Source of the DNA: Paraescarpia echinospica
Lineage: Eukaryota; Annelida; Polychaeta; Sabellida; Siboglinidae
NCBI GenBank assembly: GCA_020002185.1
Contig: CM034531.1
Coordinates: forward strand, 40,967,690-41,031,689
Reading direction: 5' to 3'
DNA length: 64,000 nucleotides
A model generated the notes under the pieces. That model ran no database searches. It was given only the letters and a program-made list of their open reading frames with translations, and was not told the DNA's origin. Position numbers and translations under genes: made by a program. Numbering within the stretch: the first letter of the stretch is position 1; each line of letters starts with the position of its first letter. Positions 34,601 to 45,549 of the stretch are shown here, in pieces.

Positions 34601-37600
34601 GACGGTCCATGGTGGCCGTGTTCAGCGCTTGGATGGCTCGGTGGGCAGGTGCAGTGCCGGGACGGGCTTCGAACGCAGTTTGCCGGAAGACAGCTCGTGT
34701 GTGCGCCTCGCTTGTACTGTGTGCGCGTAGCGAGTCTGGACGAAAGTTGTCCGTGCCAGTCAAGAACGCATTCTTGCCACGGACACCAGTTACGTTGTGT
34801 GTCCTGCACACTTTGCAAAACATCAAATCGTTGTCGTCATCGTAGGACAGCCAAGTGTGGTCTCGTTCCCAAACCTTCAAATAGCCACGCTGTCGTTTCT
34901 GCTGGTCGTACAGCGTGTCCCGTTCTCGCTTTTCCACCTTGCGTTTAACTTCTGGTTTTGCAACCCCAGTTAAATAACGATGCATCGTGCGTAAACGTAA
35001 CAAAATAATTAGTAATGAATTAACAAAATAATTGATGTAGAACTGAAGATGTGAACCGTATTCGAAATCCGCGCATTAGAAAATAGACGCGAAAATGGAC
35101 GCCAATTGCGCTCATTAGCCGGTACCCCCTCTACATGATACGCTAAGCCAAACAAAACGGTCGTTTCAGATTTCTATGTCACACAACAACCAATCAAAAG
35201 TACCGTTTCACTGTCGATTCACATTAGGTGAAGATTTACTTTGTCAATTGTACGGTTGGTGGCGCCACGCAACACGCTGATTTTTACAAGACAGCCGGAC
35301 TAGTTGGTAGGCCGGGTTTACTAGTCCGCCGTAATCTTTACTAGTGTACGGACTAGCGGACTAGTGGGTAGTTCTACCCCTGATGGTGATGTTGGAGATG
35401 TGTGAAGTATTTTGGAGATAGGTGAAATTCTTTTGTGATACTGGAGATGGAGAAAGTACCATGGTGATGTTGGAGATGTGTGAAGTATTTTGGAGATAGG
35501 TGAAGTACTTTAATGATGCTGGATGTGGGGGAAGTACCTTGGTGATGTTGGAGATGGGTGAAGTACGTTGGTGATGTTGGACATGGGTGAAGTACATTAG
35601 AGATAGGTGAAGTACCTTGGTGATGTTGGACATTAGAGATAGGTGAAGTACCTTGGTGATGTTAGAGATTGGTAAAGTACTTTGGTGATGTTGGAGATTG
35701 GTGAAGTACTTTAGAAATAGGTGAAGTTCTTTTGTGATGGTAGAGATGTGTGAAGTACTTTGGGTCATGTTGCAATCCATAAACATTAGATTGAAAATTC
35801 ATAATATTAACAAAGCAAACAAAGTTTGTGTTGTGACTCCATCCAGGGTTTGGTTTCTTCTGGAAGAAACCTATTTCTTCCGGGAGGCCCAGAAGAAAGG
35901 GGTTTCTTCCACTGTCTTCCGGAAAAATGAAAGTGGAAGATAGGGTTAGACAATGGAAACTATTCTGATATATATTTTTGTATTGATTTTATTCAATATA
36001 TAAATATAATACATTTCATGATTATAATATTAGAATAACATAAAAGTGTATGCATTTGTGTTCATATTGATGTTTTTGCTCATTACTTATGCTATTAGTT
36101 ACCTAAAACCAAAATCCAGCAAGGCCCCCATTTATCACCAACCATAAGCCATGTGGTGCATGCCACAGTGACTAATTGTATCCATTCAATATCCATAGAA
36201 ACTATGTCCATCAATAAATGTTCCCTATGTCTTAGTTTTATGTTGTGTATTTGTGTTAATCACTTGTCATAATTGAGAAAAAATATAAACTGAAAGATAT
36301 ATTTAGAATATCTGAGTCACCATCAGCTTATCACAGCAACTCTGCTTTGAATGAGTATTTATATTTGCAATACTGAACCAGTGAGTAATGTAGCTAACTG
36401 AACTAGGTGGCTCCCAGGCCTGGTGGACATGAAGCTATTTAGTATTCTACTATGTGGGAACAGCAAAACAAACCTGACAGCCTGATCTAAAAAGCCATAA
36501 GTGACACGTTAAACCCACTTATTATAAAGAAATGTATTCTACCTGCACTGAAATGTGTTACAACACAAGTGAAAATCTTAGTAGTACATAAATACCCACA
36601 TATGTCTGAAATAAGAAGTATTATTTATTTTGTACAGTGGAGTTACCGTGTTAAAAACCATATTAAAGCTTAAAATGATTTATAAGTTTATTTTCAGTTA
36701 CATACATTTTCTTCCGGAAGAAACATGAAAAAAGCGCCCTTCGAAAGAAACTGTAAACCCTGACTCCATCTGTGTGTGTTGTGACTGCAGGTGATGGTAG
36801 CTGAGGCCCTGGACATAGAGCGTGAGACGTACTTTGCCATTCTCATAGACCGGTCGTACGGTGGCCCGGTGCTCATTGGCAGTCCTCAGGGTGGCATGGA
36901 CATAGAGGAAGTGGCAGAGAGCAGTCCCGATGCAATATTTAAAGTACGTCGTCATTATACACAATATTGTTTATGTGTCATATATTTCTTGTCATTATTA
37001 AAATACTGTAAATATATGACTTTGTAATTTTCTTCCTGATCCCACGACTGCTTTGTGAACATTTATTTTTACCCCATCAAAACTCACTGTTTTGATATTT
37101 TATTATTAACTTTTAGTACCACGTTTTGCGGCAAAACTTAAAATGAATGCTTTGTCTGCTTTGTTGGTGCCGATTATGTAGTCCAAATGTATCACTTGTT
37201 CCATCTTCAATATCACATCAAAAGATGGTATATTTAGATGTAACTATTATTTTAGTCGATAAAGGTAATACATTTGGAGTCCTTCTAATTCTTCCATGTC
37301 CTACAAAGTCATCTGCATGTGTATGCCCTGCTTTTAATTAGTAAAACTACCATTAAAATGCTGATTGTATTTTTATTAGAAATCCAACGCATCAGAAATA
37401 TTACTTTCAATTAGACTTTCCAAGAATATAATTTTCATTATGAACATACAAATGCAATTAGGTGTATTTACACTTAATGATGGATGGATGTGTGCTGAAT
37501 ATTTTGGTAAGCTAAATGATCCTAATTAATTAGTTGGTTACACCAAATATAGTATTATTACATGACATCACTTTTAGTGACATGTTAGTTACTAGATGTA

Positions 37601-40600
37601 ATATTTTCAATTAAAATTGTAATAAATACTAACTGATTGATGACGGATTTATTATTTCAGCAACCCATCGACATAATGACAGGTTTGAGAGATGAACAAG
37701 TGACTGACTTGGTGAAGAACTTGGGCTTCACAGATGACAAGGCCACACAGGTGACACATTCACATCAGTGTTTCTCTGCACGGGTCATCTTAAGCTTCCT
37801 GTGGAATTGGAAAAAATTTCTTTCGATATTTAAAAAATATTGATCTGAAATTAGTGTAAACTCTGGTGTAAATTCAGGAGTGTTCAATAACATGGATTTA
37901 GTCAGTATGTTATAAGTAGGGTTTTATTCATCCTTTCAGAGAGGCCCTATCTCCTTCCCAAAAGTGTGAATAATGCTACGGATCCAGGTGTTCCTATAGC
38001 AACATGTTAGACCACCTGTTTAATTACTGCATATAATTTTTTATTTTTACACGATTGCTTTGTTTTAACATTCATGATATGAGGGTGTTATGTGAAGTTA
38101 TGTTATGTGAACTTAACTGAATATTTTAGAAAAAAATCTTGTATGGAGGGCAATTATTAGTCAGATCCATCCAACTCCACTATATTCTATGAACGTATTA
38201 AGGCAACTTCTAAAAAATGTATTGTACATCCCATATGTATAAATCAGGCTCTAAATCCACACATTTAAATAGTACAATGATTGAGTAGATGTAGTGAGAG
38301 CCTAAATGTGCTCCACTTGCATGCAGTGAGTGACAGGTGTCTCAAGTAATACAAAGTCGTAAAAGAGTGATCATGTTCCACAGGCTGCCACACAGATCAA
38401 GAAGTTGTATGAGCTGTTTCTGAAAGTAGACGCCACACAAATAGAAATCAATCCATTCGCTGAGACGCCTGATGGAAAGGGTAAGTGTTGTATAAATAAG
38501 CAATTCGTTGAATTCACAATGCTAAGCCACATGGCTATTTACTGAAGGTTTGAAATCTTATTAGAAGATTGTGGTTGCATGCCATGTTTGAATATATACA
38601 ATCAAAACAGACAAATAATTTTTTACAGAAATAAGTACATTCAGTTTCATGGCTATTACAGCTTTTTCAAATGGCTTTCTCTGCAAGAGAAATGTTCAAT
38701 AAATCTTGTATTATTTCCATGTTAAGTTTTTGTGTAATAAATATAAACCATACTAATTATTATATAATCGTCATATTTGTTATGTTATTTTTAGTGGTGT
38801 GTTTTGATGCGAAAATCAACTTTGATGACAATGCCGAGTTCCGACACAAAGGCATCTTTGCGCTTGATGATAAATCAGAAAGTGATCCTCGTGAGGTGGA
38901 AGCTGCTCGTCTCAACCTCAACTACATCAGCATGGACGGCAATATCGGCTGTCTAGGTAGGACCTCATGTGGCACGGTTGTCTAGGTAGGACCTCACAGG
39001 GCACAGCTGTCAGTGTAGGAACTCAGAGGGCACAGCTGTCTGGGGGGGACCTCACAAGGCATAGCTGTCGGTATAGGACCTCACGGGCACAGCTGTCTGC
39101 GTAAGATCTCAAGGGGCAGAGCTGTCTAGATAGGACCTCACAGGACACAGCTGTCCAGGTAGGACCTCATGGGGCACAGCTGTATTATATTTCATTTTAG
39201 ATTAAGTCTCTGTGTTGTATGTTTGCAATGAATAGTGCTGGTCTATATAACGATGTATAGATCTCATTAGATGAAGTCTCTGTGTTGTATGTTTGCAATT
39301 AATAGTGCTGGTCTAAATGTATATAACAATGTATAGATCTCATTAGATGAAGTCTCTGTGTTGTATGTTTGCAGTGAATAGTGCTGGTCTATATAACGAT
39401 GTATAGATCTCATTAGATGAAGTCTCTGTGTTGTATGTTTGCAATTAATAGTGCTGGTCTATATAACGATGTATAGATCTCATTAGATGAAGTCTCTGTG
39501 TTGTATGTTTGCAATTAATAGTGCTGGTCTACATGTATATAACAATGTATAGTTCTCATTAGATGAAGTCTCTGTGTTGTATGTTTGCAGTGAATAGTGC
39601 TGGTCTATATAACGATGTATAGATCTCATTAGATGAAGTCTCTGTGTTGTATGTTTGCAATGAATAGTGCTGGTCTACATGTATATAACGATGTATAGAT
39701 CTCATTAGATGAAGTCTCTGTGTTGTATGTTTGCTATGAATAGTGCTGGTCTACATGTATATAACGATGTATAGATCTCATTAGATGAAGTCTCTGTGTT
39801 GTAAGTTTGCAGTGAATAGTGCTGGTCTATATAACGATGTATAGATCTCATTAGATGAAGTCTCTGTGTTGTATGTTTGCAATGAATAGTGCTGGTCTGT
39901 ATAACGATGTATAGATCTCATTAGATGAAGTCTCTGTGTTGTATGTTTGCAATGAATAGTGCTGGTCTACATGTATATAACGATGTATAGATCTCATTAG
40001 ATGAAGTCTGTGTTGTATGTTTGCTATGAATAGTGCTGGTCTACATGTATATAACGATGTATAGATCTCATTAGATGAAGTCTCTGTGTTGTATGTTTGC
40101 TATGAATAGTGCTGGTCTACATGTATATAACGATGTATAGATCTCATTAGATGAAGTCTGTGTTGTATGTTGTAGTGAATGGAGCAGGTCTGGCCATGGC
40201 CACTATGGACTTGGTACAGCTGCAGGGTGGGCAGCCAGCCAACTTCCTCGATGTAGGGGGTGGGGTGACTGAGACACAGGTTTGCTCAGCATTCAGGATC
40301 CTCACCTCAGACAGTCAGGTGGGTGAATGTTATATACGTTACAGCAATGTAAGCTCATATCTGGAACGTGTACTGGTTGTCATGACCACTAAGTGTGTAG
40401 TTTAAATAATCATACCATTGTTGTTGGTTTAATGAATATATAATTATTTGGTTACACACACTTTTTTGCTCAGTTATTACAGTTGGTCATTTGGTAAAAT
40501 TTCAATGTAACTCAGGAGATCTCTTGAAACCCCAGACTATTTATACCTTATAGTATGAATTAAACTGGTAATGGTGTCTTGCTTAGTAATAAAATCAAGT

Positions 40601-41661
40601 ATGATTAAGCTAAAAGTAAGTTACTAAGATTGGTTTATTACATTTATGTTCTCTCAACAAATATGATTAACATTTATTATAAAATATGATTTCACCAAAC
40701 AGTGTAATGGTTGACCATATTTGTTCATGTACCAGGTTAGATGTTAGTGTACACTTGTACACTGGTGGAGCACAGTAGTGCAGCGGTAAGAGCTCCGGAC
40801 TCTTGACTGAGAGAACGTGGGTTCGAATCCTGTGCAGCTGTGTCGAACCTTGGGCAAGTTCGTTTACTCTACATTGCTTCAGTTCACTCAGCTGTATGAA
40901 TGAGTACCTGGCTATAGACAGTGGTGGATATTTGTGTACAAATAGTCTTCACACATTAATTGCTAATTAAATGCTTCCCAGAGAAGTCGAGATGGTGTTC
41001 GATTGAACATGTCTGCCAAGAAGTAAAGTGTAAAGCGCTTTGAACAGTCCTGGGGACTGGATATTGCGCTATATAAGAACTTACCTTTACTTTTACACTG
41101 TTTAAAGTCTGTAGGCCTCTGTACGACTGTTGATGTGCGTTCGTGTAGCAGGTTGTATGTTAGTATGCTGTGCGCTGTATATAGTCTGTAGGCCTCTGTA
41201 TGACTGTGTTCATGTCACCGGTTGGATGCTCATGTGGCTCTGTGTTTAGGTGAAGGTGATCCTGGTGAACGTATTCGGAGGTATTGTCAACTGTGCCACA
41301 ATCGCATCAGGGATCATCAAGGCATGCCAGATCACCAGGCTTGACCTTCCTGTTGTCGTCAGACTAGAAGGTACATGTGTTTCCTGTCTGCTGCGACAAG
41401 ATTCTGAATTCTGTGTGTTTAATGTATTCATTGGTTGGCTGCTTGCAGTTTTGTTTGAGAAAACCTAGACCTATTTGTGAACGTTGGTTTTCATCTTGTT
41501 ATAATTCTCAGAGTGAATCACTGGTGATTTGCACTTGTGTTGTTGCAGGGTCAAACGTGGATAATGCAAGACAACTGTTGGCTGATAGTGGTCTCCCAAT
41601 TGTCACCGCGGCCAACTTTGAGGACGCAGCGATCAAGGCCGTTGAGTGTCTCAATGCGTAA
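28621..41661 (+). CDS. SUCLG2: SUCLG2, GTP-forming succinyl-CoA ligase beta subunit, mitochondrial (complete, 11 exons)
   Basis: The beta subunit pairs with the alpha subunit in the matrix to convert succinyl-CoA plus GDP and phosphate to succinate plus GTP in the TCA cycle. Exons: 28621-28677, 30353-30497, 30763-30862, 31455-31545, 36791-36943, 37661-37750, 38384-38480, 38795-38956, 40176-40318, 41250-41370, 41549-41661; GT-AG introns, one frame, 423 residues (family about 430). The N-terminus is basic and free of acidic residues, fitting a mitochondrial presequence; [12 protein letters not shown] marks the mature start. The ATP-grasp domain shows GGRGKG at 81-86 and metal-binding EINPF at 233-237. 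The ligase domain shows FGGIVNC at about 355. [19 protein letters not shown] and [18 protein letters not shown] match the GTP-type rather than the ATP-type (SUCLA2) subunit. The ATG has a good context (AACATGG). Intron 4 carries two hAT elements; intron 8 is built from junction-copy repeats. Confidence 0.96.
28678..30352. other. SUCLG2 intron 1, nothing recognised
   Basis: 1.7 kb with no repeats or exons that I can identify. A more GC-rich patch at 29640-29960 has short open frames but no recognisable protein. It may be a decayed insertion. Confidence 0.4.
32194..35382 (-). mobile_element. Autonomous hAT transposon, apparently intact, 5-bp target duplication
   Basis: Both ends carry the perfect 13-bp terminal inverted repeat CAGGGGTAGAACT. 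ATGGT flanks both sides (32189-32193 and 35383-35387). A paralogous empty site (AGTACCATGGTGATGTTGG near 35455) in the same minisatellite shows the pre-insertion sequence and confirms the duplication. Next to each end are clustered ACTAGTCCG/CGGACTAGT motifs, likely transposase binding sites. Inside is a complete two-exon transposase gene on the minus strand. A 5-bp duplication is unusual for hAT, where 8 bp is the norm; I recall a hAT5 clade in repeat libraries, which may be the home of this family. Confidence 0.9.
32393..34985 (-). CDS. hAT transposase (two exons, full length)
   Basis: Exons 34985-34585 and 34097-32393 join across a GT-AG intron into 701 codons with no stop or frameshift. 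The N-terminus is basic ([10 protein letters not shown]) and leads to a TTF/BED-like zinc finger, FCKVC followed by [10 protein letters not shown]. The RNase H-like core shows [10 protein letters not shown] (first catalytic Asp likely) and [13 protein letters not shown] (second Asp). Near the C-terminus is the hAT dimerisation signature [20 protein letters not shown], which includes the probable catalytic Glu in AERGF, then [18 protein letters not shown]. The tail is Ser/Asp-rich. The closest described relatives by pattern are the ZNF862/KIAA1586-type hAT proteins. The gene is more GC-rich than the surrounding intron, in keeping with a recent arrival. The start was set at the first ATG of the frame (34985). 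Confidence 0.9.
35844..36762. mobile_element. 919-bp non-autonomous hAT element, 8-bp target duplication
   Basis: The left end is CAGGGTTTGGTTTCTTC. The right end, reversed, is CAGGGTTTACAGTTTCTT. ACTCCATC flanks both sides exactly (35836-35843 and 36763-36770), the 8-bp duplication expected of hAT. Additional TTCTTCCGG/CCGGAAGAA motifs lie near both ends. It encodes no transposase. It inserted only about 20 bases upstream of the SUCLG2 exon 5 acceptor, so it now supplies most of what should be the branch-point region. Confidence 0.9.
38943..39182. repeat. Array copying the 5' splice site of SUCLG2 exon 8
   Basis: About 6-7 units of about 35 bp, each carrying exon 8's final bases and donor (GGCTGTCTAG|GTAGGACCTC) plus a spacer with GGGCACAG. 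The copy next to the exon is nearly identical; later ones decay (CTGTCGGTATAGG, CTGTCTGCGTAAG). Confidence 0.88.
39183..40192. repeat. About 70-bp array copying the 3' splice site of SUCLG2 exon 9
   Basis: About 14 units. Each contains the intron end (TCTGTGTTGTATGTTTGCAG), the first 17 bases of exon 9 in diverged form (TGAATAGTGCTGGTCT against the true TGAATGGAGCAGGTCT), and a spacer TATAACGATGTATAGATCTC. The working acceptor (GTATGTTGTAG at 40175) is a slightly changed copy. With the array at its other end, the whole 1.2-kb intron 8 is junction-derived repeat. Confidence 0.93.
40765..41093 (+). mobile_element. tRNA-derived SINE, Deu-like, full length
   Basis: The 5' head has an A box (GTAGTGCAGCGGTAAGAG) and a B box (GGTTCGAATCC). 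A central part (CTTGGGCAAGTT, CTGTATGAATGAGTACCTGG) resembles the Deu-type conserved SINE core. The 3' tail (GTAAAGCGCTTTGAACAGTC, GCGCTATATAAGAAC) is like that of Nimb-type LINEs, ending in TTACCTTTACTT. TACACTG flanks both sides (40758-40764 and 41094-41100). It lies in SUCLG2 intron 9 in the sense orientation. Confidence 0.85.
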
Positions 41662-41667
41662 CAGACA

Positions 41668-41965
41668 CGGCAAGTGGCATGAGACCATGTCACCTGCATA
41701 CTTGGTGACATAGTCAAAGGCTGCACATACACATCAAATGGCATGAGACCATGTCATGTGTGTACTAGATGACATTGTCAAAGACTGCAGAGACACATCA
41801 AGTGACATGAGACCATGTCATGTGTGTACTAGATGACATTGTCAAAGACTGCAGAGACACATCAGTTGCCATGAGACTATGTCATGTGTGAACTTGATGA
41901 CATTGTCAAAGACAGCAGAGACACATCAAGTGCCATGAGACCATGTCATGTGTGAACATGATATC
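41668..41965. repeat. About 65-bp tandem repeat in the SUCLG2 3' region
   Basis: About four units with GCATGAGACCATGTCATGTG and GATGACATTGTCAAAGAC begin directly after the SUCLG2 stop codon, probably inside its 3' UTR. No AATAAA is evident in the next kilobase, so the transcript end is not placed. Confidence 0.85.
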
Positions 41966-42394
41966 ATTGTAAAACAAAGAGACATGCAAAAAATTGTAAA
42001 CAGCAAATGTTTTAATCGAAGACATATTTACATTTATTACGTGATTTTCTGTGTACTTTGGAATCTCCTACTCTCATGCTGATTACAGCACAAATGGCAG
42101 CCTGCATTATTTATAGTCCCTAAGATAAAGATAACATAATTAATCATTTTATTGTATGCCTATGTTACTTTACTAATTTGATTGGTATATTGATGATGCT
42201 ACCCGCACACTAGTTTAATATCTCTGTTGAGAAACATTTAGCATGTACATCAAATATATTAATGTTTATATTTATGATTTTACCTTTAGTGAATGACTAT
42301 TTAAGATTAATGAAATGTGAGGCGTATCACATGAGGAGACTATGGTTAGAAAAAAGTTTCACCTATGGAAACTAAGATTAAGAAATGACAAAAA

Positions 42395-42930
42395 TACTGT
42401 GTCAGGAAAGTAAAATTAAGAAATGACAATAGTTTCAAATCAGGAAACTAAGGTTAGGAAATGGCAGTTTCATGTCGGAGAAACTAAGGTTAGGAAATGG
42501 CAGTTTCATGTCGGAGAAACTAAGGTTAGGAAATGGCAGTTTCATGTTGTAGAAACTAAGGTTAGGAAATGGCAGTTTCATGTCGGAGAAACTAAGGTTA
42601 GGAAATGGCAGTTTCATATCGGAGAAACTAAGGTTAGGAAATGGCAGTTTCATGTCGGAGAAACTAACGTTAGGAAATGGCAGTTTCATGTTGAAGAAAC
42701 TAAGGTTAGGAAATGGCAGTTTCATGTCGGAGAAACTAAGGTTAGGAAATGGCAGTTTCATATCGGAGAAACTAAGGTTAGGAAATGGCAGTTTCATATC
42801 AGAGAAACTAAGGTTAGGAAATGGCAGTTTCATGTCGGAGAAACTAAGGTTAGGAAATTGCAAGAGTTTTGCAGGGTGAGGCTAAGGTTAGTTTAGGTTA
42901 GTTTCACATTGTGAAACTAAGGTTAGGAAA
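42395..42930. repeat. 36-bp minisatellite with TTAGG motifs
   Basis: About 13 units of 36 bp (GAAACTAAGGTTAGGAAATG plus GCAGTTTCATGTCG). Because 36 is a multiple of three, both strands stay open for over 140 codons, giving 12-residue repeats. There is no start context, splice context or protein similarity, so I treat it as non-coding. It lies between the convergent SUCLG2 and kinesin genes. Confidence 0.92.
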
Positions 42931-45549
42931 TGGCATGCTCTACTTACCATCTGCAAGTATACATGCAGGCATGTGTGCATGTCTGATTGTCCATGAATGG
43001 TCCCAACGAATTGGTGATGGGGACAGTGTAAGAGATAGAACACATAGATATTAGAGATTATACAATTGTTATGTCACAGATTTGCTACCGATGTAATTTG
43101 TTAGACTGGTTCAATGTCACACAATCCATATGGATGTGTTACCGAGTGTAAAGTGACAACTGTGTGTTGTCTTACATAGCTTGTCATCTGACCCATTTAT
43201 TAAGAAGGTGGTCATTCATGAATTCTACTGTGCTATCATGTCAATGAGAAATAATATGTAAATAAGGATTGTTGAATTCCTACACAGTTTGTTTTGCGAG
43301 ACATTTTACTTGCCAGAACAGTTGATCTTGCGGTCACATATCCATCTCAGGACAATATTTTATATGTATGAAGTTGACAATGATTATGGCGGTAAAATGG
43401 CATATATAGAAATGCTGGTTAAAGTATTTATCATGATTGTAATGCACAGTGTTTGTTATCTGGGTGTATTAGATGGCGGAAGTCTGTCTGCTTGTTGACA
43501 TGTATGATTTCACCAACCACTTGTAAAGATATATTTTCTTGGCTTTATTTTCTATTGATGTGTTTGACTGAAACTTGATATCGGGAAAACAGGTTGATAT
43601 TTCAATCATGTTCTTCTTAACATTGGGTGCACTTTTGCTATGCACTATCGTTAACAAATCATACACACTTTACAGTAACTCACTCCATCCATAGAGAACA
43701 CGAATGCCTGTTTATGTTTCAGAGTTGCTGGCAGCGACAGTGATTATGTAGTTCTCTGCTCATTTCACCAAGTTTATTTGCACTTTCAGATATTTGTATT
43801 CTTATCAGTGATAGCTGATCACACATAGGTAACACAAATAACACAAACGGGTGTAACGTAATATGACATGATAGTAAACGCATACCCATTATCACATCAC
43901 ATTGTTTATTGGTTGAAACTCAGTAAATAGATCAGCATGAAATGTAATTGCAGACAGTACATTGTAACTGTCCCAGCCTGGAGGACCAGTGTCTTCTGTT
44001 TTTGCCTTTCCAATACTCAATTTAACACATTACAACAAAACCAATTGTGCCCGTAATAAGTTAGGATTATATGTGTGGAAGTGGTGACCTGCAAGTGGAT
44101 GCAATACGCAGAAAACACCCTGTGATTAATTGGCTACGGAATGCAATGCATCTTGATTCACTTTGTTGCTGGAACATTGCAGACAGCATTGAATTGGTCC
44201 GTGGAACTCCGTGCTGCGATGTTCTTTTGTAGAACAGTAAGGGGTGACAATAATTATTGCCACAGCCTATCAGTTCTTACGATTGCAAAACAAAGAAAGC
44301 ACCGTTGGTGGGTACGTAAATGCATCAATGTGGAGCGTACATTCACCTGACCAAAGAGCTACAATTGGACGGGAGACGTCATACGCGTGATAAAACCCAC
44401 CCACGTCGGTACACATGGAATCACTCCTGTTCATTTAAATATGCCCATTTTATGTTGCGTGACGCATCCTCATGCCGCCTCCCTGTGTACGTGGAATCCG
44501 ATACAGTCGTCAACATTTTCTGGTTCTGGAATTGGTTAAAATAAATGCAGATATTCATACAAGCAGTCCTATGGCACAATCTGTATAAACCAGATTGTGC
44601 TTACAAAATGTAGCACATACGATATGATAAATATCCTATTCATTACAACACTTATTAGGCATGTACTCTACCTTGCTTCTGAGACCTTGGTTACGGCAGA
44701 TAAAAGGTTCTGGTACTAATTAAATATGAAATTAAACAAGCATAGAATATGTAGTCTCGTTTCTGTCGTTTTTTTAACGGAAGCAGTGGGATCACCGATA
44801 GTTGTGTAAATAATGCGGTAGATGGCGAGTCTGTGGCGGGACGGGCCAGCAATTTGGTTAGAGTGGCTCGGACAGCGGTAGACAAAGGCGGCAAGTCAGG
44901 TGTACTTGTAGACGATTTATCTGTGACACATCGCTAAGTACATGTATAAATGGAACTTCTGTGAGGACATTGGCCGTGAGTACTTCGACTCTGACGTCTA
45001 ATCTTAGTAGATCTGCCCTGTACATTACGATTCCTGTGGGATTTTACATAGTGTAGTAACCCTGGGCATCCATCTGTCTTGCAAGACAATGATTTGTGCC
45101 GTGGTTGTCAATTCTGTTTTGCACAATGCTTGGCGTTACTTAAAATGGTAGCAACTGTACCGAATACTACCAATTGTGTAGTTGTTTTACATAGTCTTTA
45201 ATAATGCTCCGTTGTGTAGATCTCTATAGAAATCTGTAGATCGGTGCTCCGGGTTCAGACGGGCTATAGGGCGTATCCACTTATATCTACTGAAAGAGTG
45301 CGTACCTTTTGCGTGAGCACTGACTTACGTACACGATGTTCAGATCGCATTGTGTTGGGAAGATGTGCGCGCGAACTGTATAGACCTATTAAAAAACAAA
45401 TTAAGTCGGCTTGGAAAATTGAATGTAGGGCCTAATCGTCGTTGGTAAATGTTATATAAATATTGCATAGCATCAAATGTAGATAAGCGAGCGAAAGTGA
45501 ACAAGTCAAAGCACGTCCAAAGACACTTTTTGACCGATTGCTAGTATTA
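42931..45549. other. Intergenic, no gene recognised
   Basis: 2.6 kb between convergent genes with only short, unrelated open frames. I see no repeats, RNA genes or conserved protein. Composition is ordinary AT-rich sequence. Confidence 0.5.

Larger units (their letters stand above)
31733..35770. repeat. 29-30-bp minisatellite in SUCLG2 intron 4, split by the hAT transposon
   Basis: Units such as TGGTGATGCTGGAGATGGGT followed by GAGGTACTT run over 31733-32193 and resume at 35383-35770, about 25 copies in total with increasing divergence. The two halves are separated by the 3.2-kb transposon at 32194-35382. The unit is unrelated to the flanking exons 4 and 5. Confidence 0.9.

Noticed and set aside
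40765..41093. A tRNA gene at the A/B boxes
   Set aside because: No cloverleaf with a pairing acceptor stem; the A/B boxes belong to the SINE head.
28621..41661. ATP-specific SUCLA2 instead of SUCLG2
   Set aside because: The [12 protein letters not shown] start, [13 protein letters not shown] and [11 protein letters not shown] segments fit the GTP-type beta subunit better; a phylogenetic tree with both paralogues would settle it.
42423..42896. Possible 12-residue repeat protein
   Set aside because: 36-bp minisatellite open on both strands; no start or splice context.
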